Positions 45,999 to 61,059 are shown, counted from the first letter of the stretch. The stretch: DNA of 64,000 bases from Prochlorococcus sp. AG-402-B05 (GCA_003279635.1 QCHK01000004.1:53183-117182); one strand, 5' to 3'. Program-made: numbers and translations. Notes: a model not told the origin generated them from the sequence alone.

Positions 45999-47309
45999 TT
46001 ATTCAACTTCTTGACTTATTAATTGTGCTTCTTTTACAGAAGTCTCTTTTGATAATTTTTCTGAGACTTTTTCTTTATCCAAGGTAGCTTGCATGATCAA
46101 CTCTGCATCTAAAAGCCATCTATCTTCTTCAGAGCCTGGATTAAGTGGCTCTGGCATTTCTAAGAGGCGATCAGGATCAATTCCAAGATTTTGTATGTCT
46201 CTTCCACTAGGAGTTAAATAGCTAGCAACTGTTATAGCTAAACCACTGCCATCACTGAGATTGGTCAAAGATTGTATTAGGCCTTTTCCAAAAGTTTTAT
46301 TACCTATGAGTTCAGATCTTTTATTGTCCTGAAGAGCACCAGCAAGAATTTCACTAGCACTTGCTGTCCCCTCATTCACAAGAGTAACCATTGGGCCATC
46401 ATAAATAGTTTCTATTCCAGAACTGATGGGATCATTTATGGAATCTCTTTTTTTTGTTTCAACAATAGGCATGTTGCTGAGGAAATCGTCAGCAACTGCT
46501 AGTCCAGAACTTACGAGACCTCCAGAGTTATTTCTTAGGTCCAAAATCAGACCATCTATTTCTTTCCCAGAAAGTTCTGCCAATGCTTCCTTGACTTGCT
46601 CAGGGACTCCCTCACTAAATTGTGTAATTCTTAAATAACCAAAAGTATGTGATTCGTTTCTTATTCTCTTAGTCCTAACGGGTCTTAAATCAACACTTCT
46701 CCTTTCTAAAGAAATTTCTTTTATTTCATTGTCAGGCTGCTCTAATTCAACAATTACTTGTGTTCCAGTTTGCCCCCTCAATTTTGCTGCTGTTGCTTCA
46801 AGTCCTAATTGTTTTGGAGATTGCCCGTTGACTTTTTTTATAATCGTTCCACTTGTAATTCCTGCATCCGAGGCAGGAGAGCCCTCAAGAGGAGATATTA
46901 CAACTATGTCTCCATCTTCTTTTCTTGCTCCTAATTGAAGTCCAACTCCGTTAATTTCACTACCTATGTTGCTTTTCTTCATGGCTTCATAATCAACTGG
47001 TTTTAATAAGCGCGTATATGGATCTCCAAGAGGAAGGAGCATTGCTTCAATAGCTGAATAGGCTTGTTGAGAATTGTTTATTGGCTTTTCAAGAGCTTTT
47101 TGACGAAGTTTTTTCCATTGAATTTCATCAAATTTCTTGGGATCTAAATAACCCGCATTAACTTGATTCCAAGCCTCAATAACAAGTAATTGTCCATCAT
47201 TTAGGGCAAAAGCGGGCTGAGTAAAGACTTGAAATAAAATCCCAAAGCTAATTAATACTGCAAAAAGTCTTTGCAGTGGCTTAGTTAAAGATTTAACAGA
47301 TGAAAGCAT
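45999..47309 (-). CDS. ctpA: Carboxyl-terminal processing protease (S41)
   Basis: A lumenal/periplasmic protease of about 436 residues. Signal peptide [20 protein letters not shown] ends near AFA. A PDZ domain occupies about residues 105-185 ([20 protein letters not shown]). The S41 catalytic Ser and Lys lie in [17 protein letters not shown] and [13 protein letters not shown]. Such enzymes trim the D1 precursor (CtpA) or other targets (CtpB, CtpC); which paralogue this is cannot be told. ATG at 47307-47309 is preferred; the open frame extends 21 codons into the petB upstream region. Confidence 0.88.
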   Translation of the reverse strand: MLSSVKSLTKPLQRLFAVLISFGILFQVFTQPAFALNDGQLLVIEAWNQVNAGYLDPKKFDEIQWKKLRQKALEKPINNSQQAYSAIEAMLLPLGDPYTRLLKPVDYEAMKKSNIGSEINGVGLQLGARKEDGDIVVISPLEGSPASDAGITSGTIIKKVNGQSPKQLGLEATAAKLRGQTGTQVIVELEQPDNEIKEISLERRSVDLRPVRTKRIRNESHTFGYLRITQFSEGVPEQVKEALAELSGKEIDGLILDLRNNSGGLVSSGLAVADDFLSNMPIVETKKRDSINDPISSGIETIYDGPMVTLVNEGTASASEILAGALQDNKRSELIGNKTFGKGLIQSLTNLSDGSGLAITVASYLTPSGRDIQNLGIDPDRLLEMPEPLNPGSEEDRWLLDAELIMQATLDKEKVSEKLSKETSVKEAQLISQEVE

Positions 47310-47378
47310 TGGATTGATCTTTTGCGGCGACCAAGGGGCACATCGAGTAAGATATTTGAAAGTACAGTGCATAAGTGG

Positions 47379-48035
47379 ATGGCGAACTCTTCACCGGTTT
47401 ATGACTGGTTCCAGGAACGTCTTGAGATACAGGACATAGCTGATGATGTCACTTCAAAATACGTTCCTCCACATGTCAACATTTTCTATTGTCTTGGTGG
47501 CATAACACTGGTTTGTTTTTTGATTCAATTCGCGACTGGATTCGCGATGACCTTTTATTACAAACCTACAGTAACTGAAGCTTATAGCTCAGTAAGTTAT
47601 CTGATGACAGATGTGAGTTTTGGTTGGTTGATTAGATCAGTCCATAGATGGAGTGCCTCAATGATGGTACTCATGCTTATTTTGCATGTTTTTCGCGTTT
47701 ATTTGACTGGTGGATTTAAAAGGCCTAGAGAATTGACATGGATAACTGGAGTTGTTATGGCAGTAATAACAGTTGCTTTTGGAGTCACAGGGTATTCGTT
47801 GCCTTGGGATCAAGTAGGTTATTGGGCAGTTAAAATTGTTTCTGGAGTTCCAGCAGCTATTCCAGTTATTGGAGACTTTATGGTCGAACTTCTTAGAGGT
47901 GGTGAGAGTGTTGGGCAGTCAACTTTGACAAGGTTTTATAGTCTTCACACTTTTGTAATGCCATGGCTATTAGCTGTATTTATGTTGATGCATTTTCTAA
48001 TGATCAGAAAACAAGGAATCTCTGGACCCTTATAA
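47379..48035 (+). CDS. petB: Cytochrome b6
   Basis: Cytochrome b6 of the b6f complex, 218 residues from ATG 47379 ([20 protein letters not shown]). The haem-ligand histidines are in the helices [20 protein letters not shown] and [36 protein letters not shown] is conserved. An upstream ATG (47322) in the frame is not the family start. It is divergent from ctpA (69 bp) and upstream of petD by 51 bp. Confidence 0.98.
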   Translation: MANSSPVYDWFQERLEIQDIADDVTSKYVPPHVNIFYCLGGITLVCFLIQFATGFAMTFYYKPTVTEAYSSVSYLMTDVSFGWLIRSVHRWSASMMVLMLILHVFRVYLTGGFKRPRELTWITGVVMAVITVAFGVTGYSLPWDQVGYWAVKIVSGVPAAIPVIGDFMVELLRGGESVGQSTLTRFYSLHTFVMPWLLAVFMLMHFLMIRKQGISGPL

Positions 48036-48086
48036 TTAAAAATATTTACTCAAATAACTCTTAATTTTTCAAACCATTCTTAAACC

Positions 48087-48569
48087 ATGTCTACTCTTAA
48101 GAAACCTGATTTAACCGATACAAAATTAAGAGCAAAACTTGCTAAAGGGATGGGACACAATTATTACGGAGAACCAGCATGGCCTAATGACCTTTTGTAT
48201 ATATTCCCAGTGGTTATTCTTGGGACTATTGCATGTGTTGTCGGTTTAGCAGTTTTAGATCCTGCATTCCTTGGAGATAAAGCAAATCCTTTTGCAACTC
48301 CATTAGAAATCCTTCCTGAATGGTATCTATATCCTGTTTTTCAAATTTTAAGAGTTGTACCTAATAAGTTACTTGGCATTGCTCTGCAGACATTGATACC
48401 ACTAGGCTTAATGATTCTTCCTTTTATCGAAAACATAAATAAGTTTGCTAATCCTTTTAGAAGGCCAGTTGCAATGTCATTATTTTTATTTGGAACTGTT
48501 TTGACAATGTATTTAGGTATAGGAGCATGCCTACCAATTGATAAATCTTTGACTTTAGGTTTGTTCTAG
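48087..48569 (+). CDS. petD: Cytochrome b6f subunit IV
   Basis: A 160-residue subunit IV, with the usual start [20 protein letters not shown] and the quinone-site motif [18 protein letters not shown]. Three membrane helices. It follows petB, the normal petBD operon. Its stop overlaps by four bases with the convergent invertase gene. Confidence 0.98.
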   Translation: MSTLKKPDLTDTKLRAKLAKGMGHNYYGEPAWPNDLLYIFPVVILGTIACVVGLAVLDPAFLGDKANPFATPLEILPEWYLYPVFQILRVVPNKLLGIALQTLIPLGLMILPFIENINKFANPFRRPVAMSLFLFGTVLTMYLGIGACLPIDKSLTLGLF

Positions 48570-50017
48570 ATTTTTTCTTCTAAGTCCAGCATCAACACAT
48601 CATCAGGCTCAGCTCTTAATAAATGATGCATTAATAAAAATCCAACAATAGTCCAAGTTTGATAAGTCCTAGATTGTTGTCCTAACCATGTGCCAGTTGG
48701 CCCATCAAAATATTCTGCCCATTTCTGTCTTGGGAGTTGGTTCAATTGACTCCAATAACATTCTTCAATAAGAGCCCTCATTTGTCCCATGAGTAAAACG
48801 TCAGCTTTTGGATAACGTTTTTCATGAAGCAATATAGAAGCACCAAAAAACCATAAAAGACTAGGCCAATGCCCCCCATTGTGATAACTCCATGGCCAGT
48901 TTTTTGGGTCTGAACCTGTTTTGTTTTGCCATTCTTCTATATCCATTGGAGGATGGCATATTCTCATTGGCATTTGTGCCATGAGGTGTTCACGGTTATG
49001 TAGAACCAGACGAAATAATGCTCTCTGTTGAGGAGCTGTCAACACTCCAAACATGCATGCTAATGAATTCCCCAAGCTGTAAAAACGAAAATCTGGCCTA
49101 CCAGTCCTTATATTTCCAATCAGGTATCCACCTCTATTTTCAAGCCAATCCTGAAGCCATGAAGGGACTACTTGGGGTTGGACATTAAATTCATTTTGAT
49201 GTTGATCTTCACCGTATTGCTCTGTAGGCCTTCTTCTAAGAACTTGCATCGTTTTGCTTGTGACCCAATAATGTTTCAAAAGAAATTGTCGAAGATCATG
49301 CACCCACTGACGAGTTAAAACAAGCCTCTGATCGAGCAATCGACTTTTTTGATGTTTTCTGCTTAGTTCCATTAGTTGAATGCAGCTCTTTAAACATGCA
49401 TGTAACAAAACCTCTACCTCAAGAGGAGCTCCCCAAACATCCATGGGGCGATCGATCATGAATGAACAATCTGGTACGAATAAAACTGGATTTCCCTCAA
49501 AAGTTGGATGCAAAACTAAATCAAGGAGAAGTTGCACACCTCTTTGCACCTGTTGACTAGTCCCAAAACTTTGATCACCACTTTTTTTTACATACAGCCA
49601 ACAAAGGACTGGCCACCATAAGCTTGCATCAGCAGAGGTAATTCTTCCAATAGACCTCTGACCATAATCTGCTATTAATTTTCCTTTTTCTTCAACAAAA
49701 CTTGTTGGGAAAACCCCTCGAGTTTGGTAAGTGGTACTTTGCAAATCAAGACTTACTGTCAAGAATTTTTTGACTATGTCATATCTTTTTTGAGTTAAGA
49801 GATAGATCATTACAGGAACGTTGTCCCTTAAAAAGATTTCTCCATAATTGAGAGCATCATTTTTTGTTGGATGCTCTAAGGCCGCGACACTTCCTGCAAT
49901 ATCTCCAGAAATTTCAATTAGAGTTTTTTCAAAATGTTCTTTAGCTCTTGCAACAACTTTGTCTTCATTCGAGTTGGGGCGGACCCTTTGGTTCTGTTGG
50001 CTAAAACGTGTGGGCAT
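48566..50017 (-). CDS. Neutral/alkaline invertase-like glycoside hydrolase (GH100)
   Basis: A 483-residue GH100 (alkaline/neutral invertase) protein that would hydrolyse sucrose to glucose and fructose. Family segments are [76 protein letters not shown], and [19 protein letters not shown]. No signal peptide, so cytosolic. In marine picocyanobacteria this fits sucrose as a minor osmolyte. It overlaps petD by four bases at the 3' end. Confidence 0.87.
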   Translation of the reverse strand: MPTRFSQQNQRVRPNSNEDKVVARAKEHFEKTLIEISGDIAGSVAALEHPTKNDALNYGEIFLRDNVPVMIYLLTQKRYDIVKKFLTVSLDLQSTTYQTRGVFPTSFVEEKGKLIADYGQRSIGRITSADASLWWPVLCWLYVKKSGDQSFGTSQQVQRGVQLLLDLVLHPTFEGNPVLFVPDCSFMIDRPMDVWGAPLEVEVLLHACLKSCIQLMELSRKHQKSRLLDQRLVLTRQWVHDLRQFLLKHYWVTSKTMQVLRRRPTEQYGEDQHQNEFNVQPQVVPSWLQDWLENRGGYLIGNIRTGRPDFRFYSLGNSLACMFGVLTAPQQRALFRLVLHNREHLMAQMPMRICHPPMDIEEWQNKTGSDPKNWPWSYHNGGHWPSLLWFFGASILLHEKRYPKADVLLMGQMRALIEECYWSQLNQLPRQKWAEYFDGPTGTWLGQQSRTYQTWTIVGFLLMHHLLRAEPDDVLMLDLEEKI

Positions 50018-50663
50018 TAAAATAATATGTTGCCATCGCTAAAAGCTAGTTATGGCTTACTCCTTTAATATTGATAGTAAGAGGTAAAAGATTTCATTTG
50101 CAACTTTGTTGCAAGTAAGTACTTCAAGGGTCTACAATATTCTTCTGCGCGAAAGTTAATCTGGAGCGCATTCACTTAGCGAAAACTACAAAAGTTTTTT
50201 AGTTAAGTGGGAGTTTTACAACATTTGAAGACTAAACCCTTCTGTGATGTAAGCTACAAAACGGTCGCAAGATCGAAAATGTTCTTGGCTTTTTAAGTCA
50301 AAAACATTGCACCTAGACAACTTAAAAGTTTAGGAACTGACGCTTTTATCGCGTCCTGTTCATTCGTGAATTGGATGTATTGCGATAAAGGTGTGAGGTC
50401 CCGTCAAAAAGAAATTAGTTGCATGATTTTGTCACTATTTCGAATTGGAGTTTCACGGCTCTATTTCGATCTTTGGTGTTACAGAGTTAGAGCAACGACG
50501 GATCTGAGATCCGGGAAAGTCACGAAGATAAAACTAAGTGCACTCTTTAGAACCCTTATTAAAACCAAGGTGGCAACAATCACACTCAGTACGCCAGTGC
50601 TGTTATTAGTGGGAGAAGCAAATCAGACTGAGTAGAAATTATTTTTTACAATAGGGCCTGACT
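50018..50663 (+). other. rRNA operon leader region
   Basis: 646 bases with no supported gene. A good promoter candidate (TTGCAA-18 bp-TACAAT, 50109-50138) is followed by about 525 bp of leader. The leader contains ATCACACTCAG-type and other short inverted repeats that may form the pre-16S processing stem with sequence after the 16S (TGATTGT, near 52165). A long untranslated leader is normal upstream of cyanobacterial 16S. An 89-codon frame here (50366-50635) shows no protein-like composition. Confidence 0.55.
50109..50138 (+). promoter_or_regulatory. Candidate rrn promoter
   Basis: TTGCAA (50109-50114) and TACAAT (50133-50138) with an 18-base spacer, close to the sigma70 consensus, about 525 bases before the 16S and downstream of the divergent invertase start. 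No other box pair nearby looks better. Confidence 0.5.
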
Positions 50664-52147
<1,484 letters not shown>

Positions 52148-52314
52148 ACAGGGAGACAATAAATTGATTGTGATGTCTAAGTTATTTATTCTTAGGCCGC
52201 AATCCTGTCACCTTAAGGTCGATCGGTACCTCAGATTTTTGAATTAGTTTTATAATTGATTCTTTTTTTCAGTTCCTAAACTTGTCTAGGTCACACCCAA
52301 CAAAGGTTTCTCCT

Positions 52315-52388
<74 letters not shown>

Positions 52389-52397
52389 TTCGTTGTT

Positions 52398-52470
52398 GGG
52401 GGTATAGCTCAGTTGGTAGAGCGCCTGCTTTGCAAGCAGGATGTCAGCGGTTCGAGTCCGCTTACCTCCA
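52398..52470 (+). tRNA. tRNA-Ala (TGC), in the 16S-23S spacer
   Basis: GGGGGTA acceptor pairs with TACCTCC; D arm AGCTCAGTTGGTAGAGC; anticodon TGC within CTTTGCAAG; T arm GTTCGAGTC. 73 nt, CCA not encoded. Second spacer tRNA, 9 bases after tRNA-Ile. Confidence 0.98.
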
Positions 52471-52778
52471 CTGAAAACTATCCTGATAACTAAATTCTGG
52501 AGAAAAAATTGTAAATGTGGCTTAGAATTGTCTATTGAAAAAGAACCTAGCTTCTTATCATCTTTTTATAGTTGATAAAATGCTGGGCTCGCATGGATTA
52601 TTTCCATGAGAATTCAGTAGAACCTTGAAAACTGCATAGATTAGAAAGAATAAAGCATCTCATGGATGCATAATTCTGTTTTTATAATTTAGCCTTAAAA
52701 CTAAATTATTTAATTCTAGAATTCATGTTTAATTCTTGAGTAAAAGCCGAGCACAATTGATTTTGTGATTGTATTTAA
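52471..52778 (+). other. tRNA-Ala to 23S spacer
   Basis: 308 bases of AT-rich transcribed spacer with no gene. The part just before the 23S (52740-52778) is where the pre-23S processing stem is expected. Confidence 0.6.
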
Positions 52779-55652
<2,874 letters not shown>

Positions 55653-55743
55653 TTCTTTTGCTTTTATTCAAATTAATGCTTTATTCTTTTTGGTTATTTT
55701 TAATAATTTCTATGCAGTCTTCAGGGTTCATAAATAACACTAT

Positions 55744-55861
55744 CCTGGTGTTCATGGCGATGTGGAACCACTCCGATCCATCTCGAACTCGGTTGTGAAA
55801 CGCTTCAGCGGCGACGATATTTGGGGGGTAGCCCCCTGAGAAAATAGCTCGATGCCAGGTA
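55744..55861 (+). rRNA. rrf: 5S ribosomal RNA
   Basis: About 118 nt beginning TCCTGGTGTTCATGGCGATG and containing GAACCACTCCGATCCATC and GAACTCGG. The 3' end GCCAGGT pairs with the 5' end. Last gene of the rrn operon. Confidence 0.95.
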
Positions 55862-55874
55862 AAATATTTTAAAG

Positions 55875-55898
55875 AAGGGTCTCTAGGGACCCTTTTTT
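55875..55898 (+). terminator. rrn operon terminator
   Basis: AAGGGTC / GACCCTT hairpin with a six-base loop followed by a run of T residues, 14 bases after the 5S. Intrinsic terminator for the rrn operon; the convergent mutM stop lies just beyond. Confidence 0.85.
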
Positions 55899-55905
55899 AA
55901 TAAAA

Positions 55906-56754
55906 TTATTTTTGGCAATTAGGGCACCAGTGTGTGCTCCTTCCGCAGATCTTATCTCTCAATATCTTTTCTCCACATTTTTTACAATTTTTACCAGTTC
56001 TTCTATATACCCAAGCTTGTCCGCCATAATTTCCAATTCCCCCCTCTAAATCTCGAAAGTCACTAAAAGTTGTGCCTCCCTCTCCAATACTTATATTTAA
56101 AATTTTGACCAGACTATTGCAAAGCCTTTTTAATTCATTACTTTTTAAATTTCTACTTTCTTTTTTTGGATTTATCCCTGCATCAAATAATGTTTCATCT
56201 GCATAGATATTTCCAACCCCAGCAACAGTTTCTTGATCTAATAAAGCAGATTTAATTGAGCGAGTTTTTTTCTTCAAATATCCTTTTAAATAATGACTAT
56301 TAAAATCTGCACTAAATGGTTCTGGACCTAATCTTTTAATTCCAGATACTATCTCTGGAACTGATTTTGACGAGGGCACATGCCACATTTGTCCGAAATT
56401 TCTAATGTCTATAAAACGGAGCTCTCTGCCTCTCTTCTCAAAAAATCTCACTCTCGTATGGGTGCATGCTAAAACTTCTTTCTCAAGTAATTTAAATTGA
56501 CCAGTCATTCTTAAGTGAACAACTAAAAAACCTTTGCTAACTTTTTCTTTTGTAAGGAGGGATCCTATTAAATATTTACCTCTTCTTTCCCAATCACCTA
56601 AATAACTATTTTTAACACTATTTATGAAACTTTTCGATCCCCCATTACTTGCTATTGATCGTTCTTTTAATACTTCTATTCTTTCAATATAAAAATCATT
56701 TAAAAGTTTCTCAAGTCCCTTTCTAACTGTTTCAACTTCTGGTAATTCTGGCAA
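55906..56754 (-). CDS. mutM: Formamidopyrimidine-DNA glycosylase
   Basis: A 282-residue Fpg that removes 8-oxoguanine and nicks the backbone. The catalytic N-terminus after Met removal is PELPEVETVRKGL. A Lys-containing beta-loop (GRGKYLIGS-like WERRGKYLIGSLL), the helix-two-turn-helix (LLDQETVAGVGNIYADETLF) and the C-terminal zinc finger (CKKCGEKILRDKICGRSTHW then CPNC) follow. Its neighbour downstream in sequence is psaE, 14 bp upstream of its start. Confidence 0.95.
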   Translation of the reverse strand: MPELPEVETVRKGLEKLLNDFYIERIEVLKERSIASNGGSKSFINSVKNSYLGDWERRGKYLIGSLLTKEKVSKGFLVVHLRMTGQFKLLEKEVLACTHTRVRFFEKRGRELRFIDIRNFGQMWHVPSSKSVPEIVSGIKRLGPEPFSADFNSHYLKGYLKKKTRSIKSALLDQETVAGVGNIYADETLFDAGINPKKESRNLKSNELKRLCNSLVKILNISIGEGGTTFSDFRDLEGGIGNYGGQAWVYRRTGKNCKKCGEKILRDKICGRSTHWCPNCQK

Positions 56755-56768
56755 AAGTATTAATACTG

Positions 56769-56987
56769 CTAACTTGCAGCAGCTTCTAATTCTTTCACTG
56801 AAAATTGACTGGTGTTGGCTCCACCATCAACACCACTAAAAGCTTTGAAATCACATTTATCGAATTTTACAGTTACGGGATATCTCATTAGTGGAGATTT
56901 ATCTATAGAGACTATTTCTCCAATTTGATTGAACCAGTATGATTCTTGACGCAAGATGCGAACCTTATCTTTTCTTGCTAAGCTCAT
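56769..56987 (-). CDS. psaE: Photosystem I reaction centre subunit IV
   Basis: A 72-residue PsaE, an SH3-like stromal PSI subunit near the ferredoxin docking site. Opening LARKDKVRILRQESYWFNQI and RYPVTVKFDKCDFKAFSGVD are the family signatures, followed by NTSQFSVKELEAA. It lies directly upstream of mutM on the same strand. Confidence 0.96.
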   Translation of the reverse strand: MSLARKDKVRILRQESYWFNQIGEIVSIDKSPLMRYPVTVKFDKCDFKAFSGVDGGANTSQFSVKELEAAAS

Positions 56988-57159
56988 CTGTTTTACCTAA
57001 ATGACTTTAATATCATTATTATCTATCAGAACAGGAGATTTTTGTAGATGTGTCACAGACTGTCGCTGGGATCTTAAATAATTAGATCCCTTTTAAAAGA
57101 TTTTTTACTTAAAGACATAAAAAATTCATATTGATTTCTGGGCGAATTTTCAATTAGCT

Positions 57160-58242
57160 TTGAAATGTTACCTCTTAAAGATTTTATTTTTTGTGATATC
57201 ACAGCCATCTTTAGACCCATCTTCTCTTAGTTTTGATTTACCTGACCCTGATCGAGATGACTTAAGTAATATTGATTTCATCAAGAGATTAGAGAATGCA
57301 TGGTCAATATGTGATCAGTTTGATTTGCAAACAGAAATTTGGCGAGGAAGAATTTTACGTGTTGTGAGAGATAGAGAAAAGAGAGGCGGTGATGGCAGAG
57401 GTACGGGTTTTTTACAGTGGCTTAGGGAGATGGAAATTAGTAAAAGCAAAGCTTATTCCCTTATCCAACTAGCGGATTCCTCAGATAATCTTGTAGTTGA
57501 TGGAATTCTTGAAGAATCTAGTGTAAATAATTTTTCTAAAAGAGCTTTTATAGAAACAGCACAAGCTGAGCCTGAGATTCAACATATGATTTCTGAGGCT
57601 GCTAATGAAGGGAGGGACATAACAAGAAGACAAGTAAAGAGTTTAACTGATCAATTTATGGCCGCAACCAGCACTCTTTTGCCTGATGAAATCAGAGAAA
57701 AAACGCAATCAAATTTATTGCCAGCTAAGTTTGTGGCGCCACTAGTAAGAGAATTATCTAAGTTGACGCCTATTCAACAGCAAGAAATCTGCGAAACTTT
57801 AAGAGAAAATCCTGAAATAGATTCAGTAAAAGATATGACGAATACTGCTAAATGGATGGGTAAGGCTTTAGATGCTTCTTTAGCCTTAAGGGCTTTTCAA
57901 AATAGGAATTTAAATTTAGATAAAGCTACTCAAGAAGCTCTCAGGTTGGATTCCTTAGGATTACTTTCAGATGCTTTTGGACAAGCAAAAGCTATAGAAA
58001 GTTCTATTTTGAAGTTTCATTCTGCTTGGAAAAGATTAGAAGGCTTGCAAGAGAGACTTTGGGTCGAGTCTGGTAGTAGCACGCCATATTTAAGAGAGCT
58101 TTTAGACACCCTTCAAACGCTCACTGGTTCAACAATAAGAGTTTCTCTTGGAGAACTTTCAGGAGGAAAAAGGTTGAGATTACAACTTGTTGAGGAAGAC
58201 TCTGAAAGGTTGGAACCTCCTCCTCTTGAAATAAATAAATAA
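57160..58242 (+). CDS. Uncharacterised protein with HTH-like segment
   Basis: Up to 360 residues. The likely start is GTG at about 57193 (ISQPSLDPSSLSFDLPDPDRD); ATG 57160 would add a hydrophobic stretch not matching the rest. Around residues 70-105, GTGFLQWLREMEISKSKAYS then LIQLADSSDN resembles the HTH of ParB-like or DUF3102-type proteins. The next part, ITRRQVKSLTDQFMAATST, is also helical. Central and C-terminal regions are helical without recognised domains (SAWKRLEGLQERLWVESGSS). It may bind DNA, but that is inference from the HTH-like segment. Divergent from psaE by about 200 bp. Confidence 0.55.
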   Translation: MKCYLLKILFFVISQPSLDPSSLSFDLPDPDRDDLSNIDFIKRLENAWSICDQFDLQTEIWRGRILRVVRDREKRGGDGRGTGFLQWLREMEISKSKAYSLIQLADSSDNLVVDGILEESSVNNFSKRAFIETAQAEPEIQHMISEAANEGRDITRRQVKSLTDQFMAATSTLLPDEIREKTQSNLLPAKFVAPLVRELSKLTPIQQQEICETLRENPEIDSVKDMTNTAKWMGKALDASLALRAFQNRNLNLDKATQEALRLDSLGLLSDAFGQAKAIESSILKFHSAWKRLEGLQERLWVESGSSTPYLRELLDTLQTLTGSTIRVSLGELSGGKRLRLQLVEEDSERLEPPPLEINK

Positions 58243-58243
58243 T

Positions 58244-59104
58244 TTAAAAATTAAAATCCTGATCACAAAAATCATTAATTAATTTAAATTCAAAATCAGT
58301 TTCAGGGAAATACCAACTTGTCCAGTAAGAATTATTTAATGTATTGTTTAAAACTCTTTTTTTGCAGCTAAGAGCTAAATAGAAAGTTTTATTTTTTTTT
58401 GTTTTTGATTGAGTAATATAGTTGCCATCAAAATATGTCCAATCTGACCAATTGATCATTAATGATCCATATTTTATCCATTTTGAAGGTTTATCTTTTC
58501 TTAATTTTAATTTGATATTAGGTTTGATTTTTATAGGATTATTTAATTTATTCAAAGTCTTAATTTGTTCAATAGGGATTTTGTGCACATATGCAATGGT
58601 TGATAGATTTTCTGTCTTAGACGTTTTATGATAAAAAACTTTTTTACTTGCTACTTTAATATTTTCTATACTAATTCCTTTCTTATATTTGGCTCCCTTT
58701 GGTAAAAAGATAATTTGATTAAGGTTCAGATAAGAATCTTTTCTTAAATTATTCATGGAAATAATATCATTTAGGCTTACGTTGTGATCTCTTGCTACCT
58801 TGTAAAGAGTATCTCCTTCTATCACTTTATAAGTTGTGTGTTCATTCTTTTTGTATTTATCAATGTCTGTATTAGGTATAACTATAACTTCCCCTTCTAT
58901 TATTTTTGTCGCATCATTGAAATTGTTGTTATACATTAGTTCTTTTAAAGTAACTCCATATTGCTTGGATATTTTGAAAAGGGTATCCCCACTTTTTGCG
59001 ACAATTTTTGTTTCTGAATTAACTTTTAAAGGAAATAGTGATAAGAGAAATATAATGCTATTTATATAAAATAAACAGATAGGTGTTTTTATATTTTTGA
59101 TCAT
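58244..59104 (-). CDS. Secreted LysM-repeat protein
   Basis: A 286-residue protein with an N-terminal signal/anchor (LFYINSIIFLLSLFPLKVNS). LysM repeats cover about residues 33-78 (IVAKSGDTLFKISKQYGVTL), 93-137 (YKVIEGDTLYKVARDHNVSL) and a diverged third at about 160-200. LysM binds peptidoglycan, so this protein is likely attached to the cell wall. The C-terminal 80 residues (WSDWTYFDGNYITQSK) are unrecognised and cysteine-containing (LALSCKKR, DFCDQDF), perhaps a catalytic or binding part. It converges with the 57160 gene, one base apart. Confidence 0.82.
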   Translation of the reverse strand: MIKNIKTPICLFYINSIIFLLSLFPLKVNSETKIVAKSGDTLFKISKQYGVTLKELMYNNNFNDATKIIEGEVIVIPNTDIDKYKKNEHTTYKVIEGDTLYKVARDHNVSLNDIISMNNLRKDSYLNLNQIIFLPKGAKYKKGISIENIKVASKKVFYHKTSKTENLSTIAYVHKIPIEQIKTLNKLNNPIKIKPNIKLKLRKDKPSKWIKYGSLMINWSDWTYFDGNYITQSKTKKNKTFYLALSCKKRVLNNTLNNSYWTSWYFPETDFEFKLINDFCDQDFNF

Positions 59105-59148
59105 CTCTAGTCTAATTGATTATCTATTTTATAGATATTAAATTTACT

Positions 59149-60528
59149 TTAACCTATTAATTTATTAAGTAAAGACAAGTCTAACTTATAGGGAGGGTAT
59201 CTGAAGTTTAGATCTAACCAAAAAGGTCTTTTTAGGATTGATTTGTAATGAGTAAAGTTATCAAAACCTGCTTTACCGTGGTATTTACCCATGCCACTTT
59301 TTCCGACGCCTCCAAAAGGCAGTTCAGGTATCCCTGCCTGTAGAACAACATCATTAAAACAAACACCTCCTGAAGAGGTCATTGAGAGTACTTTACCTTG
59401 TTCTTTCTCACCTCCTCCAAAAAGATATAAAGCAAGGGGTTTAGGCAATAACTTGAAATCTGAAATAGCTTGGTCGAGATTTTTAATACTCAAAATAGGC
59501 AGCAATGGGCCGAAAAGTTCTTCCTTCATAAGTGGATCATTTCTATTGTCAATTTTGATCAATGTAGGGCTAATTCTTTTCTCTTTTTCATTGCTATCTC
59601 CTCCATAGATTATCTGGTTATTCTTTTTAGCTTGTGTTAGTAAATTATTAAGTCTATTAAATTGCTTTTCATTAATAATGCTCCCCAGATGTTTTGAATC
59701 TAAAGGCGTATTTCCGTAAAATTCATTGATCGAATTTATTAAATTAGAAATTAATGAATCAAAAAGTTTATCCTCAACTAGTAAATGATCCGGAGCAATA
59801 CATGTTTGACCAGCGTTTAAACTTTTTCCCCATATAACTCTCTTTGCAGTTACTTCTAGATTTGCACCATCGATAACAACCGCTGGGCTTTTGCCTCCAA
59901 GTTCTAAAGTTACTGGAGTGAGGTTTTTTGATGCGGCTTCCATTACTTTTTTTCCTATATTTTCTCCACCTGTAAAAAAGACGTGATCAAATTTTCGAGT
60001 CATTAAATCAGCAGCAATATTTCCATCTCCTTCAAAAACTTGCACGATCTCTGGAGGAAAATATTCTTCTATAAGTTTTTTTATAAGATTTGAAACGTTA
60101 GGAGCATGCTCTGATGGCTTTAAAACAGCTGTGTTCCCAGCGGCTAATGCTCCTACTAGTGGTTGAAGGGTAAGCGAAAAAGGATAATTCCATGGCCCAA
60201 TAATCAAAATACAACCCAACGGATCTGGCTGGACCAATGCTTGAGCTGGTTTAAGAGAGACAGGCACATTGATTTGCCTCGTTTTCATCCAGCTAGATAA
60301 ATTTTTCTGCGCAAGTTTTATTTCTTGTTTGACTGCAATAATCTCGAAGAATCCTTCTGTAGCTGGCTTCCCTAAATCTTGACTTAAGGCTTTTAAGATT
60401 TCTTGCTGATGATTTTGTAATAAATTTGATAAGGAGTTAAGCTGTGCCCTTCTCCATTTCTCTTTTCTTGTTTTTCCAGATAGAACTAGCTCTTGTAATT
60501 GATTTAGTATGAAATTTTCTAATGACAT
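59149..60528 (-). CDS. Aldehyde dehydrogenase, class 3 type
   Basis: A 459-residue NAD(P)+-dependent aldehyde dehydrogenase, the length of class-3-type (fatty aldehyde/ALDH3) enzymes. Motifs: IIGPWNYPFSLTLQPLVGAL, FFTGGENIGKKVMEAA, the catalytic Glu in VTLELGGKSPAVVID, and the nucleophilic Cys in LNAGQTCIAPDHLLVE. LPFGGVGKSGMGKYHG ends the domain. No C-terminal membrane helix is evident. It likely detoxifies fatty or membrane-derived aldehydes; substrate unknown. Confidence 0.9.
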   Translation of the reverse strand: MSLENFILNQLQELVLSGKTRKEKWRRAQLNSLSNLLQNHQQEILKALSQDLGKPATEGFFEIIAVKQEIKLAQKNLSSWMKTRQINVPVSLKPAQALVQPDPLGCILIIGPWNYPFSLTLQPLVGALAAGNTAVLKPSEHAPNVSNLIKKLIEEYFPPEIVQVFEGDGNIAADLMTRKFDHVFFTGGENIGKKVMEAASKNLTPVTLELGGKSPAVVIDGANLEVTAKRVIWGKSLNAGQTCIAPDHLLVEDKLFDSLISNLINSINEFYGNTPLDSKHLGSIINEKQFNRLNNLLTQAKKNNQIIYGGDSNEKEKRISPTLIKIDNRNDPLMKEELFGPLLPILSIKNLDQAISDFKLLPKPLALYLFGGGEKEQGKVLSMTSSGGVCFNDVVLQAGIPELPFGGVGKSGMGKYHGKAGFDNFTHYKSILKRPFWLDLNFRYPPYKLDLSLLNKLIG

Positions 60529-60735
60529 TGTTCATTACAATTTTCAATTCTTCTAACAAAATAAATCATCAGTTGAGGCAAAGGTCATAGAAGATAGCTC
60601 TATAAGTATTTTGACTTAGTTTTTGGCTTCTATATTTTGAACAGCCGCAGTTTTTTTTTATTCTTGATAAGACTAAGAATAAAAACTTTCAAAGATAGTA
60701 ATCAGTATTATCAGTAAAGAAGAAGAGAAAGGGTT

Positions 60736-61059
60736 TTGAGTATTATATACGAGTTACTTTTTTTGTATATTGGGATTAGGATACTTATCCCTACAAGTGA
60801 AAGATTGATTAATCATTTGTTAATAGTTTTTCTATTCTCTTTGGCTTTTATAGGTGTTGCCGAGGTGATGTACTGGTTATATAAAAAAGAATATCTCAGA
60901 GCGAAAGCTAAATATCTAAGAGAATTAATAGATCAAAAAAATGATTTGAGTAGTTTAAATGAGCCTTTTTATGCATGTGTATATGAGAAATGGAACTCCG
61001 GAGAAATGCCTTTAACAGAAGCTAATGCAATGTGCAGTCTAAAGTTTGAACATAATTAG
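60736..61059 (+). CDS. Small membrane protein of unknown function
   Basis: A 107-residue ORF with a TTG start at 60736 and no convincing ATG upstream. Two hydrophobic segments at the N-terminus (IIYELLFLYIGIRILIP and LLIVFLFSLAFIGVAEVMYW) precede a soluble charged half (KKEYLRAKAKYLRELIDQKN). The C-terminal FYACVYEKWNSGEMPLTEAN with two cysteines (second in NAMCSLKFEHN) looks structured. No family recognised. Confidence 0.5.
   Translation: MSIIYELLFLYIGIRILIPTSERLINHLLIVFLFSLAFIGVAEVMYWLYKKEYLRAKAKYLRELIDQKNDLSSLNEPFYACVYEKWNSGEMPLTEANAMCSLKFEHN

Noticed and set aside
50366..50635. 89-codon ORF upstream of 16S
   Set aside because: It lies in the rrn leader, has no plausible family and has a composition unlike its neighbours.
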